A stretch of DNA of 64,000 nt from Parahaliea maris. Lineage in GTDB: Bacteria > Pseudomonadota > Gammaproteobacteria > Pseudomonadales > Halieaceae. How positions within the stretch are numbered: position 1 is the stretch's first letter; each line of letters starts with the position of its first letter. This document shows positions 1 through 8,260 of this stretch, piece after piece. The notes beneath the pieces were generated by a model. That model was not told the DNA's origin. It was given only the letters and a program-made list of their open reading frames with translations, and made no database searches. Location of the stretch: contig NZ_VRZA01000005.1 in the NCBI RefSeq assembly GCF_008064665.1, positions 372,001 through 436,000 of the forward strand, given 5' to 3'. Made by a program: the position numbers and the translations under genes.

Positions 1-1082
1 CCGAAGTTCAGGGGCTGCCGAACGCCGCTACTGAATCCGCGCTGAATGCCCTCGGCCAGGTCGAAGTCTTCGATCAGTGTCACCAGGGTGAGTTCGTGGT
101 TCTTTTTCCAGTAAGCCTGGCGCTCCGGGGTGTTGGCTTCGACGGGAACCATCGTCGACAGCACCAGCCGCGTATTGCCGGCATCCAGTGGCTTGCTCTG
201 GATCCAGATAAAGTGGTCCTCCTGCACCAGGAACTGGGCGGTGGCAAAGACGGTGTAGAGCACGTTGGCATGTTCACCGAGGGACCAGTCGCTGGCGGCC
301 TGCTCCCTGATACCCGGCAGCGTGGCCCGGGGCAGGATAGAGCGCATGTGCGGGCCAAAGCAGCGGTAGGAAGACAGGTTGTCCAGGAACAGCGGCGCAA
401 TGGTGTTACGGTGAGCCACGCGAAAATGGTAGGCCTCCAACCCGCCCTCCACCAGGAGCTTCCAGTTGGCCGGAATGTCAAGGGTGACACAGTCGAACAC
501 GACGTGATCCTGCGCCTGCATTGCCTCCATATCCGCCGCCATCTCGCCCAGGTGGGCGGCCACATCAACGGTTTCGGCCCCCTCCGCCAGGTTCACCCAG
601 ATCCATCCGGCATGCACCTCACAGGGCACTGAATGCAGCCCGTGTTCAGCGCGCTCCAGGCCGGGGAAACCGCTCTTTTCGTGGGGAACGGCGATCAGGT
701 CGCCGGCGTTGTTCCAGGTCCAGGCATGGTAGGGGCAGCTGAAGCGGTGCTTGCAACCCGCGGCCTCGGGCACCAGTTGTGCACCGCGATGCCGGCAGAC
801 ATTGTAGAAGGCGCGCACGTCACCTTGCTCGTCACGGGTGAGCAACAGGGGCGAACCCACCACCTCGACAGTCACGAAAGCCCCCGGCTCCGCCAGTGCA
901 GAAACATGGGCTGCAATCTGCGGCAGGCCGCGGTGGATGCGTTCGCGCTCCCGGTCGAACACCTTCCCCGAGGTGTAGCGATCACTGTCGACTTTCACCC
1001 AGTGCTCGTCCAGAAAGGGCGACTTGCTCTGGTGCAGCTGAACCAGTTCGTCCAGCAATTCAACCTGTGTCTGCTTGTCCAT
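1..1082 (-). CDS. Rieske non-heme iron ring-hydroxylating oxygenase, alpha subunit (3' end cut off)
   Basis: This is the large subunit of a Rieske-type oxygenase, which inserts oxygen into an aromatic or quaternary-ammonium substrate using electrons from a reductase that is not in view. The reading frame starts at ATG 1082 behind a GGAGG ribosome site and runs off the left edge after 360 codons. The Rieske [2Fe-2S] ligands are Cys96-x-His98 and Cys116-x2-His119. The mononuclear iron motif NWKLLVEGGLEAYH begins at residue 206 and supplies His219 and His224. The residue that usually bridges the Rieske and catalytic irons is Asp in this family; here the aligned residue is Glu216. The substrate cannot be read from the sequence. 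Confidence 0.93.
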   Translation of the reverse strand, partial: MDKQTQVELLDELVQLHQSKSPFLDEHWVKVDSDRYTSGKVFDRERERIHRGLPQIAAHVSALAEPGAFVTVEVVGSPLLLTRDEQGDVRAFYNVCRHRGAQLVPEAAGCKHRFSCPYHAWTWNNAGDLIAVPHEKSGFPGLERAEHGLHSVPCEVHAGWIWVNLAEGAETVDVAAHLGEMAADMEAMQAQDHVVFDCVTLDIPANWKLLVEGGLEAYHFRVAHRNTIAPLFLDNLSSYRCFGPHMRSILPRATLPGIREQAASDWSLGEHANVLYTVFATAQFLVQEDHFIWIQSKPLDAGNTRLVLSTMVPVEANTPERQAYWKKNHELTLVTLIEDFDLAEGIQRGFSSGVRQPLNF

Positions 1083-1101
1083 GGTGTTGCCTCCAACTGC
1101 T

Positions 1102-1145
1102 ACTTACCAAATGGTAGGTCGACACTCTACCCGAACCGGTGGTAG
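1102..1145. promoter_or_regulatory. Two operator-like inverted repeats upstream of the Rieske gene
   Basis: An 18-bp imperfect palindrome at 1102-1119 has the core TACCA-AA-TGGTA. A second dyad, CTACC-N9-GGTAG, lies at 1127-1145. Both sit 20-63 bp upstream of the Rieske start codon, where a TetR- or GntR-type repressor would be expected to act. No regulator gene is in view, so the binding protein is unknown. Between 1146 and 1330 I see nothing further that I can name. Confidence 0.45.
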
Positions 1146-1330
1146 CGCATTTGCGCCGCCTGATACAGGCCCGGCTCGGTTGCTGAACCCGGTGTCCTCC
1201 CAATGACGAACCTGCCCGGCGCGGAAACCGGCCTCGGCGCCAGAACGCGATGCGGCAACGATTGACCCCCGCTGCCTCCCCTCTCCCCCATTCATCGCAA
1301 AAACCACTCAACTCCCCGCACCTTCCTTGT

Positions 1331-1370
1331 AAGGAGCCAGTGATGGGGTGTTATATCCATGTATAACACC
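1331..1370 (+). promoter_or_regulatory. Leader mini-ORF (MGCYIHV) under a perfect inverted repeat
   Basis: AAGGAG at 1331-1336 is followed after 6 nt by ATG at 1343 and a seven-codon frame, MGCYIHV, ending at TAA 1364-1366. A perfect 9-bp inverted repeat, GGTGTTATA (1347-1355) and TATAACACC (1362-1370), covers most of this frame. The RND permease starts only 20 nt after the mini-ORF stop. This could be a translation-coupled attenuator, or the dyad could be a DNA operator. A TTGTAA...TATATC promoter with 19-bp MerR-like spacing also fits and would exclude the leader-peptide reading. Confidence 0.4.
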
Positions 1371-1386
1371 TGCAGGGGATTATTCC

Positions 1387-4300
1387 ATGGCAACGCCAGC
1401 AACCGATCGGGACACTAACGCCCATTACCTGATCGATACCTTTACCCGCCACCCGCTGGCCGCGAACCTGTTGATGGTGATGCTGGTGCTGGCCGGTATC
1501 TGGGGCCTGCGTCAGCTCACTGTGCAACTCAACCCGCCCCAGCCCAGTCATAGCGTCAGTGTCGACATCAGCTGGCCCGGGGCCGCGGCGGAAGACGTCG
1601 AGCAGTTGATTACCCAGCCGGTGGAGTACCAGCTGCGCAGCCTGCAAAACCTGAAAAGCCTCACCTCCACCACCGTGGAGAGTCACAGCAACATCCGCCT
1701 GGAGTTCGAACGCGGCACCGACATGGGGCTGGCCACCGACCGGGTCAAGCAACAGGTGGCCCAGACCCGCGACCTGCCCGCTGATATGGAAACCCCGGTA
1801 GTGAAAACTGCCGAGCGCCTGGAAACCGTAGCCGCCCTGCTCCTGGCCGGCACCGACTCACTGGAGGAGCTGGCTCCCCTGGCCCGGGATATCGAGAGCC
1901 AGTTGCTGGCGCGCGGCGTCGACCAGGTGGAATTCCGCGGGGTGCCCGAGGAGGAAATTGCTATCCAGGTGGACAGCAAGACCCTGTTCGCCCTCGGTAT
2001 GCCCCTCAGTGAAATCGCCCGCCGGATACTCGACAACAGCGCCGACGTGCCCGCCGGCAGCGCCGGCAGCGGCCAGCTGGAGCGCAAACTGCGCAGCCTG
2101 GAGCAGCGTCGCAGCGCCCAGGGCTTCAGCGAACTGCCCCTCACCACCGGGTCCGAGGGTCCGCTGCTGCGCCTGGGGGACATCGCCGACATCGAGCGCC
2201 GCCAGCGCGACAACCAGCGCCATCTGCAATATCAGGGCAAGCCGGCCATCACCCTGATCCTGCGTCGGGCTGCCGGTTCCGACATCATGGATGAGGCCGA
2301 CATTCTCCACCAGTGGTACGCCGAGAACCACGACAAGCTGAAGGAGCAGGGCATCGAAAGCGTCATCTGGCTGGAGGCCTGGCGCTTTGCCAAAGAGACC
2401 CTGATGCTGGTGTTCAACAACGGCCTCGGCGGCCTGATACTGGTGATCGCCACCCTCTACCTGTTCCTCAACGCCCGGGTGGCGGGCTGGGTCACCGCAG
2501 GGATTCCGGTCTCCTTTCTCGGCGCCCTGGCCGTGTTCCACTTCCTCGGGGGTTCCATCAACTTCATCAGCCTGGTCGGTGCCGTGATGGCGCTGGGCAT
2601 TGTGGTGGATGACGCCATTGTGGTGGGAGAACACGCCCTGTCCCGGTTCGAGTCTGGCGCCAGCCCGGAGCAGGCAGCCGCAGACGGTGCCCAGCACATG
2701 TTCGCGCCGGTCATGGCGTCGTCGTTGACCACGCTGGCGGCGTTCCTGCCGCTTATCGTGCTGGACGAACCCTTTATCCGCGAAATACCCCTGTTGATGG
2801 TCTGCGTGATCATTGCCTCCCTGGTGGAATGTTTCCTGATCATGCCCGGGCACCTGCGCCACAGCTTCCAGGCCATGCAGAAACAGCGCAAGCCAGCGCG
2901 CTTCCGCGCGGCCTTCGACCGCCGTTTCGCCTGGTTCCGGGACGACGTGTTCAGCCCACTGTTACTGCGCGCCCTGGGCAATCGCCGGGCGGTACTGGCC
3001 CTGTCCCTGGGAGCCTTTGTAGTCGCGCTGAGCCTGCTGGCCAGTGGCCGGGTGAAACCGGAGCTGAATATCAGCCTCGACTTCGAGTTTGCCGACGCCT
3101 ATCTGCAGTTTGCCGCTGGCGCCACCGAGCAGGATAAACAGGCCGTACTCGACGACATGGAGCGGGCACTGCTGGCCACCAACGAGCAGTTCGGCGGAGA
3201 AGTGATCGTGACCCACGTACCCCAGCGCAACTGGGCGCACCTGGAGCAGCAATCGAGAACCGGACCGCAATACGCGGCAATCTGGGTGGAACTGGTGCCA
3301 CCGAACGAGCGCGACGTAAGCCTGGCCGAGTTCTCCGCAGCCTGGCAGGAGCGCATTACCCCGAGCCCCTGGGTGGAAACCCTGCACTTCAGCAACGGCG
3401 AGGACAACTGGCCCGACCTGCAGCTGTACTTTTCGGGGGCCGACGTGGAGAGCCTGAAAGCCGCCGCGGAGGAGCTTGCAAGCCACCTGGCACGGGTACC
3501 CGGAGTGAACAACATCTTCGACGACCTGCCCTACGGCAAGGAACAGTGGGTCTTCAGCCTCACCACCGAGGGCCGCGCCGCCGGCCTCACCACCGCCGAC
3601 ATCGGCCGCCAGTTGCACGCCGCCTATGAAGGCTACCGCCTGCAGATCTTCACCGAGGACCGGGCAGAACTGGAAGTTCGCCTGTCGCTGCCCGCCGCCG
3701 AGCGTTTCGACCTGGCCACCATCGCCCAGCTGCCGGTGAGCACCCCCGCGGGTGAAGTGCTGCCCCTGTCGAGCGTAGCGGAGGTCAGCACCCGGCGCGG
3801 CATCGAGCGCATCAACCACCGCGATGCCCGCCAGGTCATCAATGTCTACGGCAGCGTCGACCGCAAGCAGAACACCCCAATGGCGGTGATCGCCGAGCTG
3901 GAAGAAAACGTCATTCCCGACATCACCCAGCGCTACGGCGTGACCTACGGCCTGGGCGAGCGCTCCGCCGAGGAAGCCGCTGTCTTCCAGGACATGCTGC
4001 TGGGAGCTGTGATCGGGCTGGTGTTGATCTACCTGATCCTGGCATGGATCTTCGCCTCCTGGAGCTGGCCGCTGGCCGTCATGCTGGCCATTCCCCTGGG
4101 GCTCACCGGCGCCCTCGCCGGACTGCAATTACTGGGACTCAATCTCGGGGCCATGGCCATCATGGGCCTGTTTACCCTGACCGGGGTCATCGTCAACGAC
4201 TCCATCATCCTCATCAACGCCTACAAGGCGAACCGGGAGGCCGGCCAGCAGGTGGACGAGGCGCTCCTGAGAGCCTGCCGCGAGCGCCTGCGGCCGGTGG

Positions 4301-4548
4301 TACTGACGTCGCTGACCACCGCCTTCGGGCTGGTGCCGATGATGCTGGAGAGCTCGCCGATCGGCCAGGTCATGGCACCCCTCGCGGTCGCCATCTGCTT
4401 CGGCCTGCTGTATGGCTCCACCCTGATTCTGTTCACGATTCCGGCGGTACTGTCACTGCTGGAGAGCCTGTCCCGGCGCCTGGCACGGCGCCGGCAGGCA
4501 AAACACCACCACACCGCTGACACCGGCCTTGCAGGAGCAAACTCATGA
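1387..4548 (+). CDS. RND efflux transporter permease (AcrB/HAE family)
   Basis: A 1053-residue inner-membrane proton-driven pump that, with a periplasmic adaptor and an outer-membrane channel, exports drugs, detergents or metabolites. It has the duplicated RND layout: TM1 near residue 20, a large periplasmic loop, a TM2-6 block, then a second periplasmic loop and TM block. The proton-relay pair is visible in TM4 as GIVVDDAIVV. I use ATG 1387, behind AGGGGAT, not the in-frame GTG at 1348, because that GTG lies inside the leader dyad. Its stop overlaps the adaptor start (ATGA). The permease-first gene order is less usual than adaptor-first. Confidence 0.93.
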   Translation: MATPATDRDTNAHYLIDTFTRHPLAANLLMVMLVLAGIWGLRQLTVQLNPPQPSHSVSVDISWPGAAAEDVEQLITQPVEYQLRSLQNLKSLTSTTVESHSNIRLEFERGTDMGLATDRVKQQVAQTRDLPADMETPVVKTAERLETVAALLLAGTDSLEELAPLARDIESQLLARGVDQVEFRGVPEEEIAIQVDSKTLFALGMPLSEIARRILDNSADVPAGSAGSGQLERKLRSLEQRRSAQGFSELPLTTGSEGPLLRLGDIADIERRQRDNQRHLQYQGKPAITLILRRAAGSDIMDEADILHQWYAENHDKLKEQGIESVIWLEAWRFAKETLMLVFNNGLGGLILVIATLYLFLNARVAGWVTAGIPVSFLGALAVFHFLGGSINFISLVGAVMALGIVVDDAIVVGEHALSRFESGASPEQAAADGAQHMFAPVMASSLTTLAAFLPLIVLDEPFIREIPLLMVCVIIASLVECFLIMPGHLRHSFQAMQKQRKPARFRAAFDRRFAWFRDDVFSPLLLRALGNRRAVLALSLGAFVVALSLLASGRVKPELNISLDFEFADAYLQFAAGATEQDKQAVLDDMERALLATNEQFGGEVIVTHVPQRNWAHLEQQSRTGPQYAAIWVELVPPNERDVSLAEFSAAWQERITPSPWVETLHFSNGEDNWPDLQLYFSGADVESLKAAAEELASHLARVPGVNNIFDDLPYGKEQWVFSLTTEGRAAGLTTADIGRQLHAAYEGYRLQIFTEDRAELEVRLSLPAAERFDLATIAQLPVSTPAGEVLPLSSVAEVSTRRGIERINHRDARQVINVYGSVDRKQNTPMAVIAELEENVIPDITQRYGVTYGLGERSAEEAAVFQDMLLGAVIGLVLIYLILAWIFASWSWPLAVMLAIPLGLTGALAGLQLLGLNLGAMAIMGLFTLTGVIVNDSIILINAYKANREAGQQVDEALLRACRERLRPVVLTSLTTAFGLVPMMLESSPIGQVMAPLAVAICFGLLYGSTLILFTIPAVLSLLESLSRRLARRRQAKHHHTADTGLAGANS

Positions 4549-5894
4549 ATACCGGTACATTCAGGCAGTGGGGCCGCCGCCTCGCCGACTACCTGCCCCG
4601 CCCCAGCCGTAAAAATCGCGTACTGCTGATGATTCTCGGCAGCGCCGGGCTCGCCACCTTCGCCCTGCTCGCCACCGCACCACAGCCCCCCGAGCCAAAA
4701 GTCGAGGAAAAGGTGTGGCCGGTCAGCGCGGTGGCAGTGGCAACAGCCAGCCTGTCCCCGGAGCTGATGCTGTTCGGTCGGGTGGAAAGCCCCCATCACG
4801 CAGCCCTGCGCAGTGACGGCAGCGGCGATGTGTTGAGCGTGCATGTACGGGAAGGTGACCGGGTGAGCCGGGGCCAGCTGCTGGTCAGCCTGGATCGCGA
4901 GCACGCCAGCCTGGCGCTGGAGCAGGCCGAAGCCAACCTGGCGGATGCCGAGTCGGCCTTTGCCTCTCTGCAGGCGGACATTCGCGCGGAGAAGCGGGTG
5001 CTCGCCCATATGGAAGAGCTGTACAACCTGACCAGCGCCAAGGCGGAACGCCTGAAAGGGCTCAACCAGCGCCAGCTCATCGCCACGGAACACATGGAAA
5101 ATACCCTGCAGGAGGTCGCGCGGCAGGGCATCGAACTGGCGCGGCAGCAGGCCCGGGTCGAGAAACACCCGCAGCGACTGGCCCGTGCCGAGGCGGCCGT
5201 AAACCGCGCCAGGGCCCAGCGTGACGACAGCGAGCTGCGTCTCGAGGACACCAGCGTTTACGCACCCTTCGATGGACGGATCTCGGCAGTCACCGTGGCC
5301 CCTGGCGACCGGGTGGACACGGGCTCTCCCCTGCTGTCGCTCTATGACACCGGCGCCCTGCGGATCCGCGCCTCCCTGCCGGCGGCCAACCTCGACACTA
5401 TCAAACAAGCGCTCAACGCGGGGCAATCACTGGAGGCCTACGCCGACAACAGCGACGCAGCGCTGTCACTGGACACCCTGGCCGCCGCAGTGGGAACCGG
5501 CCGCAGCGGTGTAGACGGCCTGTTCAGCCTGCCAGCCGATGACAACAACCTGGAACTTGGCCGCGCCGTAGCACTGCGTCTGGTGCTGCCGCCAGTCGAT
5601 GAAGCGATTGCCCTGCCGATCCAGAGCCTGTACGACAACCGTCGCATTTTCCTGATCGAGAACGAGCGGCTGCGGGCCCTGGAGGTCAATCCGGTCGGCC
5701 AGCGCAGCAAGGCCGACGGCGGCCTCGAAGTCCTGGTACAGGCGGGTCAATTGACGGCGGGAAGCGAGGTGCTGGCCACCAGCCTGCCTCGGGCCACCAC
5801 CGGCCTGAAGGTGCAGACAGTGGCCGCCGTCGTCGCCCGGCACGATGCCCTTCATAACGCGCAGCAGACCGGGCAGCCGGGCGGGGCGGGGTGA
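4545..5894 (+). CDS. RND periplasmic adaptor (membrane fusion protein, HlyD family)
   Basis: A 449-residue periplasmic adaptor linking the upstream permease to an outer-membrane channel. A single N-terminal membrane anchor lies at about residues 26-44, with no lipobox Cys. It is followed by a biotinyl-lipoyl half (about 85-125), a long alpha-helical hairpin rich in Glu, Ala and Arg (about 125-225), and a second lipoyl half with VYAPFDGRIS near residue 240. The start overlaps the permease stop by 4 nt, so the two are probably translationally coupled. The last residues are low complexity (QPGGAG). Confidence 0.9.
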   Translation: MNTGTFRQWGRRLADYLPRPSRKNRVLLMILGSAGLATFALLATAPQPPEPKVEEKVWPVSAVAVATASLSPELMLFGRVESPHHAALRSDGSGDVLSVHVREGDRVSRGQLLVSLDREHASLALEQAEANLADAESAFASLQADIRAEKRVLAHMEELYNLTSAKAERLKGLNQRQLIATEHMENTLQEVARQGIELARQQARVEKHPQRLARAEAAVNRARAQRDDSELRLEDTSVYAPFDGRISAVTVAPGDRVDTGSPLLSLYDTGALRIRASLPAANLDTIKQALNAGQSLEAYADNSDAALSLDTLAAAVGTGRSGVDGLFSLPADDNNLELGRAVALRLVLPPVDEAIALPIQSLYDNRRIFLIENERLRALEVNPVGQRSKADGGLEVLVQAGQLTAGSEVLATSLPRATTGLKVQTVAAVVARHDALHNAQQTGQPGGAG

Positions 5895-5921
5895 ATCAAT
5901 TTCGTATCAGTTAGCGGCAAC

Positions 5922-5942
5922 GCGAACTGTTTAACAGTTCGC
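5922..5942. other. 10-bp perfect inverted repeat after the first pump operon
   Basis: GCGAACTGTT and AACAGTTCGC flank a single base, making a 21-bp dyad in the 121-bp gap between the adaptor and mscS. No T-run follows, so it is not a classical intrinsic terminator. It may be an operator for the mscS promoter. Confidence 0.4.
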
Positions 5943-6015
5943 AGTTGGGCAGTGCCGCACAAATTGGCTATATTCGGGTGATACTTTGTGACTTCACAGG
6001 CCAGGAGCCCGATTC

Positions 6016-6840
6016 ATGGACAATATCGACCCGACCACCTTGCTGCAAACCTACGTGATTCCCTGGGGAATCAAGATCGTTCTGGCCCTGGTCATCTTTG
6101 TAGTGGGCCGGATGGTCGTGAATGCCGTGGTGGGAGCCGTCAACAAATTCATGCAGAATCGCGGCATGGACGAGGTACTGGTGCGCTTCCTCGCCTCGAT
6201 CATGCGCTGGGTCCTGCTGCTGTTCGTAGTGATCGCCGCGCTCAGCCAGCTCGGTATCGACACCACCTCCCTGATCGCCCTCCTCGGTGCCGCCGGCCTC
6301 GCCATCGGCCTGGCCCTGCAGGGCTCACTGTCCAATTTCGCCGCCGGGGTGATGCTGATTATCTTCCGGCCCTTCACCAAAGGGGATTTCGTGGAAGCCG
6401 GGGGTGCGATGGGCGTGATTGACAGTATCAGTATCTTCACCACCACCCTGACCACCCCGGACAACAAGGTGGTGATCGTGCCCAACGGTGCCATCCTCGG
6501 CAACAACATCACCAACTTCTCCACCAAGCCCACCCGCCGCGTCGACATGGTGTTTGGTATTTCCTACGGCGACGACATCCGCAAGGCCAAGGAAATCCTG
6601 GAGAGCATTGTGGCCGCCGACAGCCGCATCCTGCCCGAGCCCGCTCCGGTGATCGCACTGGGAGAACTGGGCGACTCCTCAGTCAACTTCCTGGTACGCC
6701 CCTGGGTGAATTCAGCGGATTACTGGGCGGTACTGTGGGATACCAACGCGGCGGTGAAGACCCGCTTCGACGCCGAGGGCATCAGCATTCCCTTCCCGCA
6801 GATGGATGTTCACATGCAACAGCCCGAAAAAGCCGCCTGA
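6016..6840 (+). CDS. mscS: Small-conductance mechanosensitive channel, MscS family
   Basis: A 274-residue channel that opens under membrane tension to release solutes during osmotic downshock. The length matches E. coli MscS (286 aa). There are three N-terminal membrane helices. The pore-lining TM3 shows the Gly/Ala packing pattern AAGLAIGLALQGSLSNFAAG near residues 95-114, followed by the beta domain (GDFVEAGG) and the mixed C-terminal vestibule domain ending with an amphipathic tail. It stands alone between two RND pump units, with dyad symmetries on both sides. Confidence 0.95.
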   Translation: MDNIDPTTLLQTYVIPWGIKIVLALVIFVVGRMVVNAVVGAVNKFMQNRGMDEVLVRFLASIMRWVLLLFVVIAALSQLGIDTTSLIALLGAAGLAIGLALQGSLSNFAAGVMLIIFRPFTKGDFVEAGGAMGVIDSISIFTTTLTTPDNKVVIVPNGAILGNNITNFSTKPTRRVDMVFGISYGDDIRKAKEILESIVAADSRILPEPAPVIALGELGDSSVNFLVRPWVNSADYWAVLWDTNAAVKTRFDAEGISIPFPQMDVHMQQPEKAA

Positions 6841-6874
6841 TCGGCGCAGTTACCGGGCCTTCATTACAAGTATT

Positions 6875-6900
6875 TCACAGCCGGCAACCGCCGGCTGTGA
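6875..6900. terminator. GC-rich hairpin downstream of mscS
   Basis: TCACAGCCGG and CCGGCTGTGA form a 10-bp stem around a CAACCG loop, 35 nt after the mscS stop. The U-tract is missing, so it is a weak or Rho-assisted terminator or an mRNA-stabilising hairpin. Confidence 0.45.
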
Positions 6901-6919
6901 TATAACTGCGGTTCATTTC

Positions 6920-6942
6920 AACTCCCGCGTAACGCGGGAGTT
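6920..6942. other. Second perfect hairpin just before the adaptor gene
   Basis: AACTCCCGCG and CGCGGGAGTT form a 10-bp stem with a TAA loop, ending 16 nt before the GTG start of the next gene. The only nearby purine-rich ribosome site (GGGAG) lies in its 3' arm. If transcribed, the hairpin could therefore mask initiation; it could equally be an operator. Confidence 0.45.
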
Positions 6943-6958
6943 CTGATCGGTATACGCA

Positions 6959-8260
6959 GTGGCGCTCACAAAGAAACAGTTATCTCTTTCCTTCCTCATG
7001 CTGGGCTCTGCAGTCGCGGTGACCTACCTGCTGTACCTTGGCCGGCCCTCCACCAAAATCGCCGAACCTGTCTATGTGCCGGTCACCGTCGATGTCGCGG
7101 AAGCGGTCATGGAAACCATCCGCATCCCGGTCCAGGCCCAGGGTACTGTCACTCCACTGCGTCGCACCGACCTGATCGCCGAAGTGGCGGGCCGGGTCAT
7201 CGAGGTGTCCGATACGTTCAATGTGGGCGGCTTTGTCGCCGAGGGCGAAGTGCTGTTGCGCATCGACCCCCGGGATTACCAGACTGCGCTGCTGCGTGCC
7301 CAGTCGGCCGTCGCCTCGGCGGAGAGCGCCCTGGCACAGGAAAAAGGCCGCGCCCAGGTGGCAGAGCAGGAATGGAAGAAGCTTCCCGCCGGCAGCCAAC
7401 GCAGCCCGGAGGCGAAAGCACTCTACCTGCGCAAGCCTCAGCTCGAGCAGGCGGAGGCACAGTTGCTCGCGGCCCAGGCAGATCTCAGCACTGCCCGGGA
7501 CAATCTGGGACGCAGCGTCATACGCGCGCCCTATGCCGCCCTGATCAGTGGCAAATCGGTAGAACTGGGGCAGTATGTCAGCCCTGGCTCGCCCCTGGCA
7601 GAAGTCTTCTCGATTGGTGTCGCCGAGGTGCGCCTGCCCATTCCCCAGGGCAAATTGGAGTACCTGGAACTGCCAGAACTCGGCAACAACAACCGGGCGG
7701 CTCCCATCGATCTCTACACCGATATCGGCGGCAACGTGACCCACTGGCCGGCTACCCTGCAGCGCAGCGAGGGCGTCTTCGACGAGCGATCGCGAGTACT
7801 CTACGCCGTTGCCCGCGTGGAAGACCCCTACGCCCTGGAACACCCGGAGCGCACCCCGCTGCGCATCGGAACCTTCGTCAACGCCAATATCAAGGGCCGG
7901 GCCCTGCCAGACCTGATTGCCCTGCCCCGCCACGTACTGCGCGCCGGCAACCAGGTCTGGGTCGTCGATTCGCAGCAACGCCTGCGGGACCGCAAAATCA
8001 GCATCCTGCGCACGGGCGGGGACCTGGTATACGTGTCCGACGGACTGGAAGCCGGTGAACTGGTATCCCTGACCAGCCTCGATCCCTCGCTGACCGGTTC
8101 TGAAGTGAAAGTCGTCTCTCGCCGGGGTAGCGACATCATTCGTCTGGAATACCAGGCCGAGCCCGCCGCCGCCAGCAAGGCGGTCGGTCGCAAGGAGACC
8201 CCCGCACCGCCAACGGACGCCAGCCAGGCCACCGCGTCGACGGCCGGCCGGGAAGCCTGA
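6959..8260 (+). CDS. RND periplasmic adaptor (HlyD/MFP family)
   Basis: A 433-residue adaptor of a second RND system. The N-terminal anchor lies at about residues 9-27. Lipoyl halves begin near residues 65-90 (VTPLRRTDLIAEVAGRVIEV) and resume near residue 185 (VIRAPYAALISG). They are separated by a helical hairpin, and beta-barrel and membrane-proximal domains follow. The C terminus is an Ala/Pro/Thr-rich linker. The start is GTG 6959; an in-frame ATG twelve codons later would remove part of the anchor. The stop overlaps the permease start (TGATG). Confidence 0.88.
   Translation: MALTKKQLSLSFLMLGSAVAVTYLLYLGRPSTKIAEPVYVPVTVDVAEAVMETIRIPVQAQGTVTPLRRTDLIAEVAGRVIEVSDTFNVGGFVAEGEVLLRIDPRDYQTALLRAQSAVASAESALAQEKGRAQVAEQEWKKLPAGSQRSPEAKALYLRKPQLEQAEAQLLAAQADLSTARDNLGRSVIRAPYAALISGKSVELGQYVSPGSPLAEVFSIGVAEVRLPIPQGKLEYLELPELGNNNRAAPIDLYTDIGGNVTHWPATLQRSEGVFDERSRVLYAVARVEDPYALEHPERTPLRIGTFVNANIKGRALPDLIALPRHVLRAGNQVWVVDSQQRLRDRKISILRTGGDLVYVSDGLEAGELVSLTSLDPSLTGSEVKVVSRRGSDIIRLEYQAEPAAASKAVGRKETPAPPTDASQATASTAGREA

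Noticed and set aside
2962-4128. Long minus-strand open frame of 388 codons
   Set aside because: It is antisense to the RND permease, has no plausible start context or domain, and its repetitive Gln/Gly/Val composition is typical of high-GC shadow frames.
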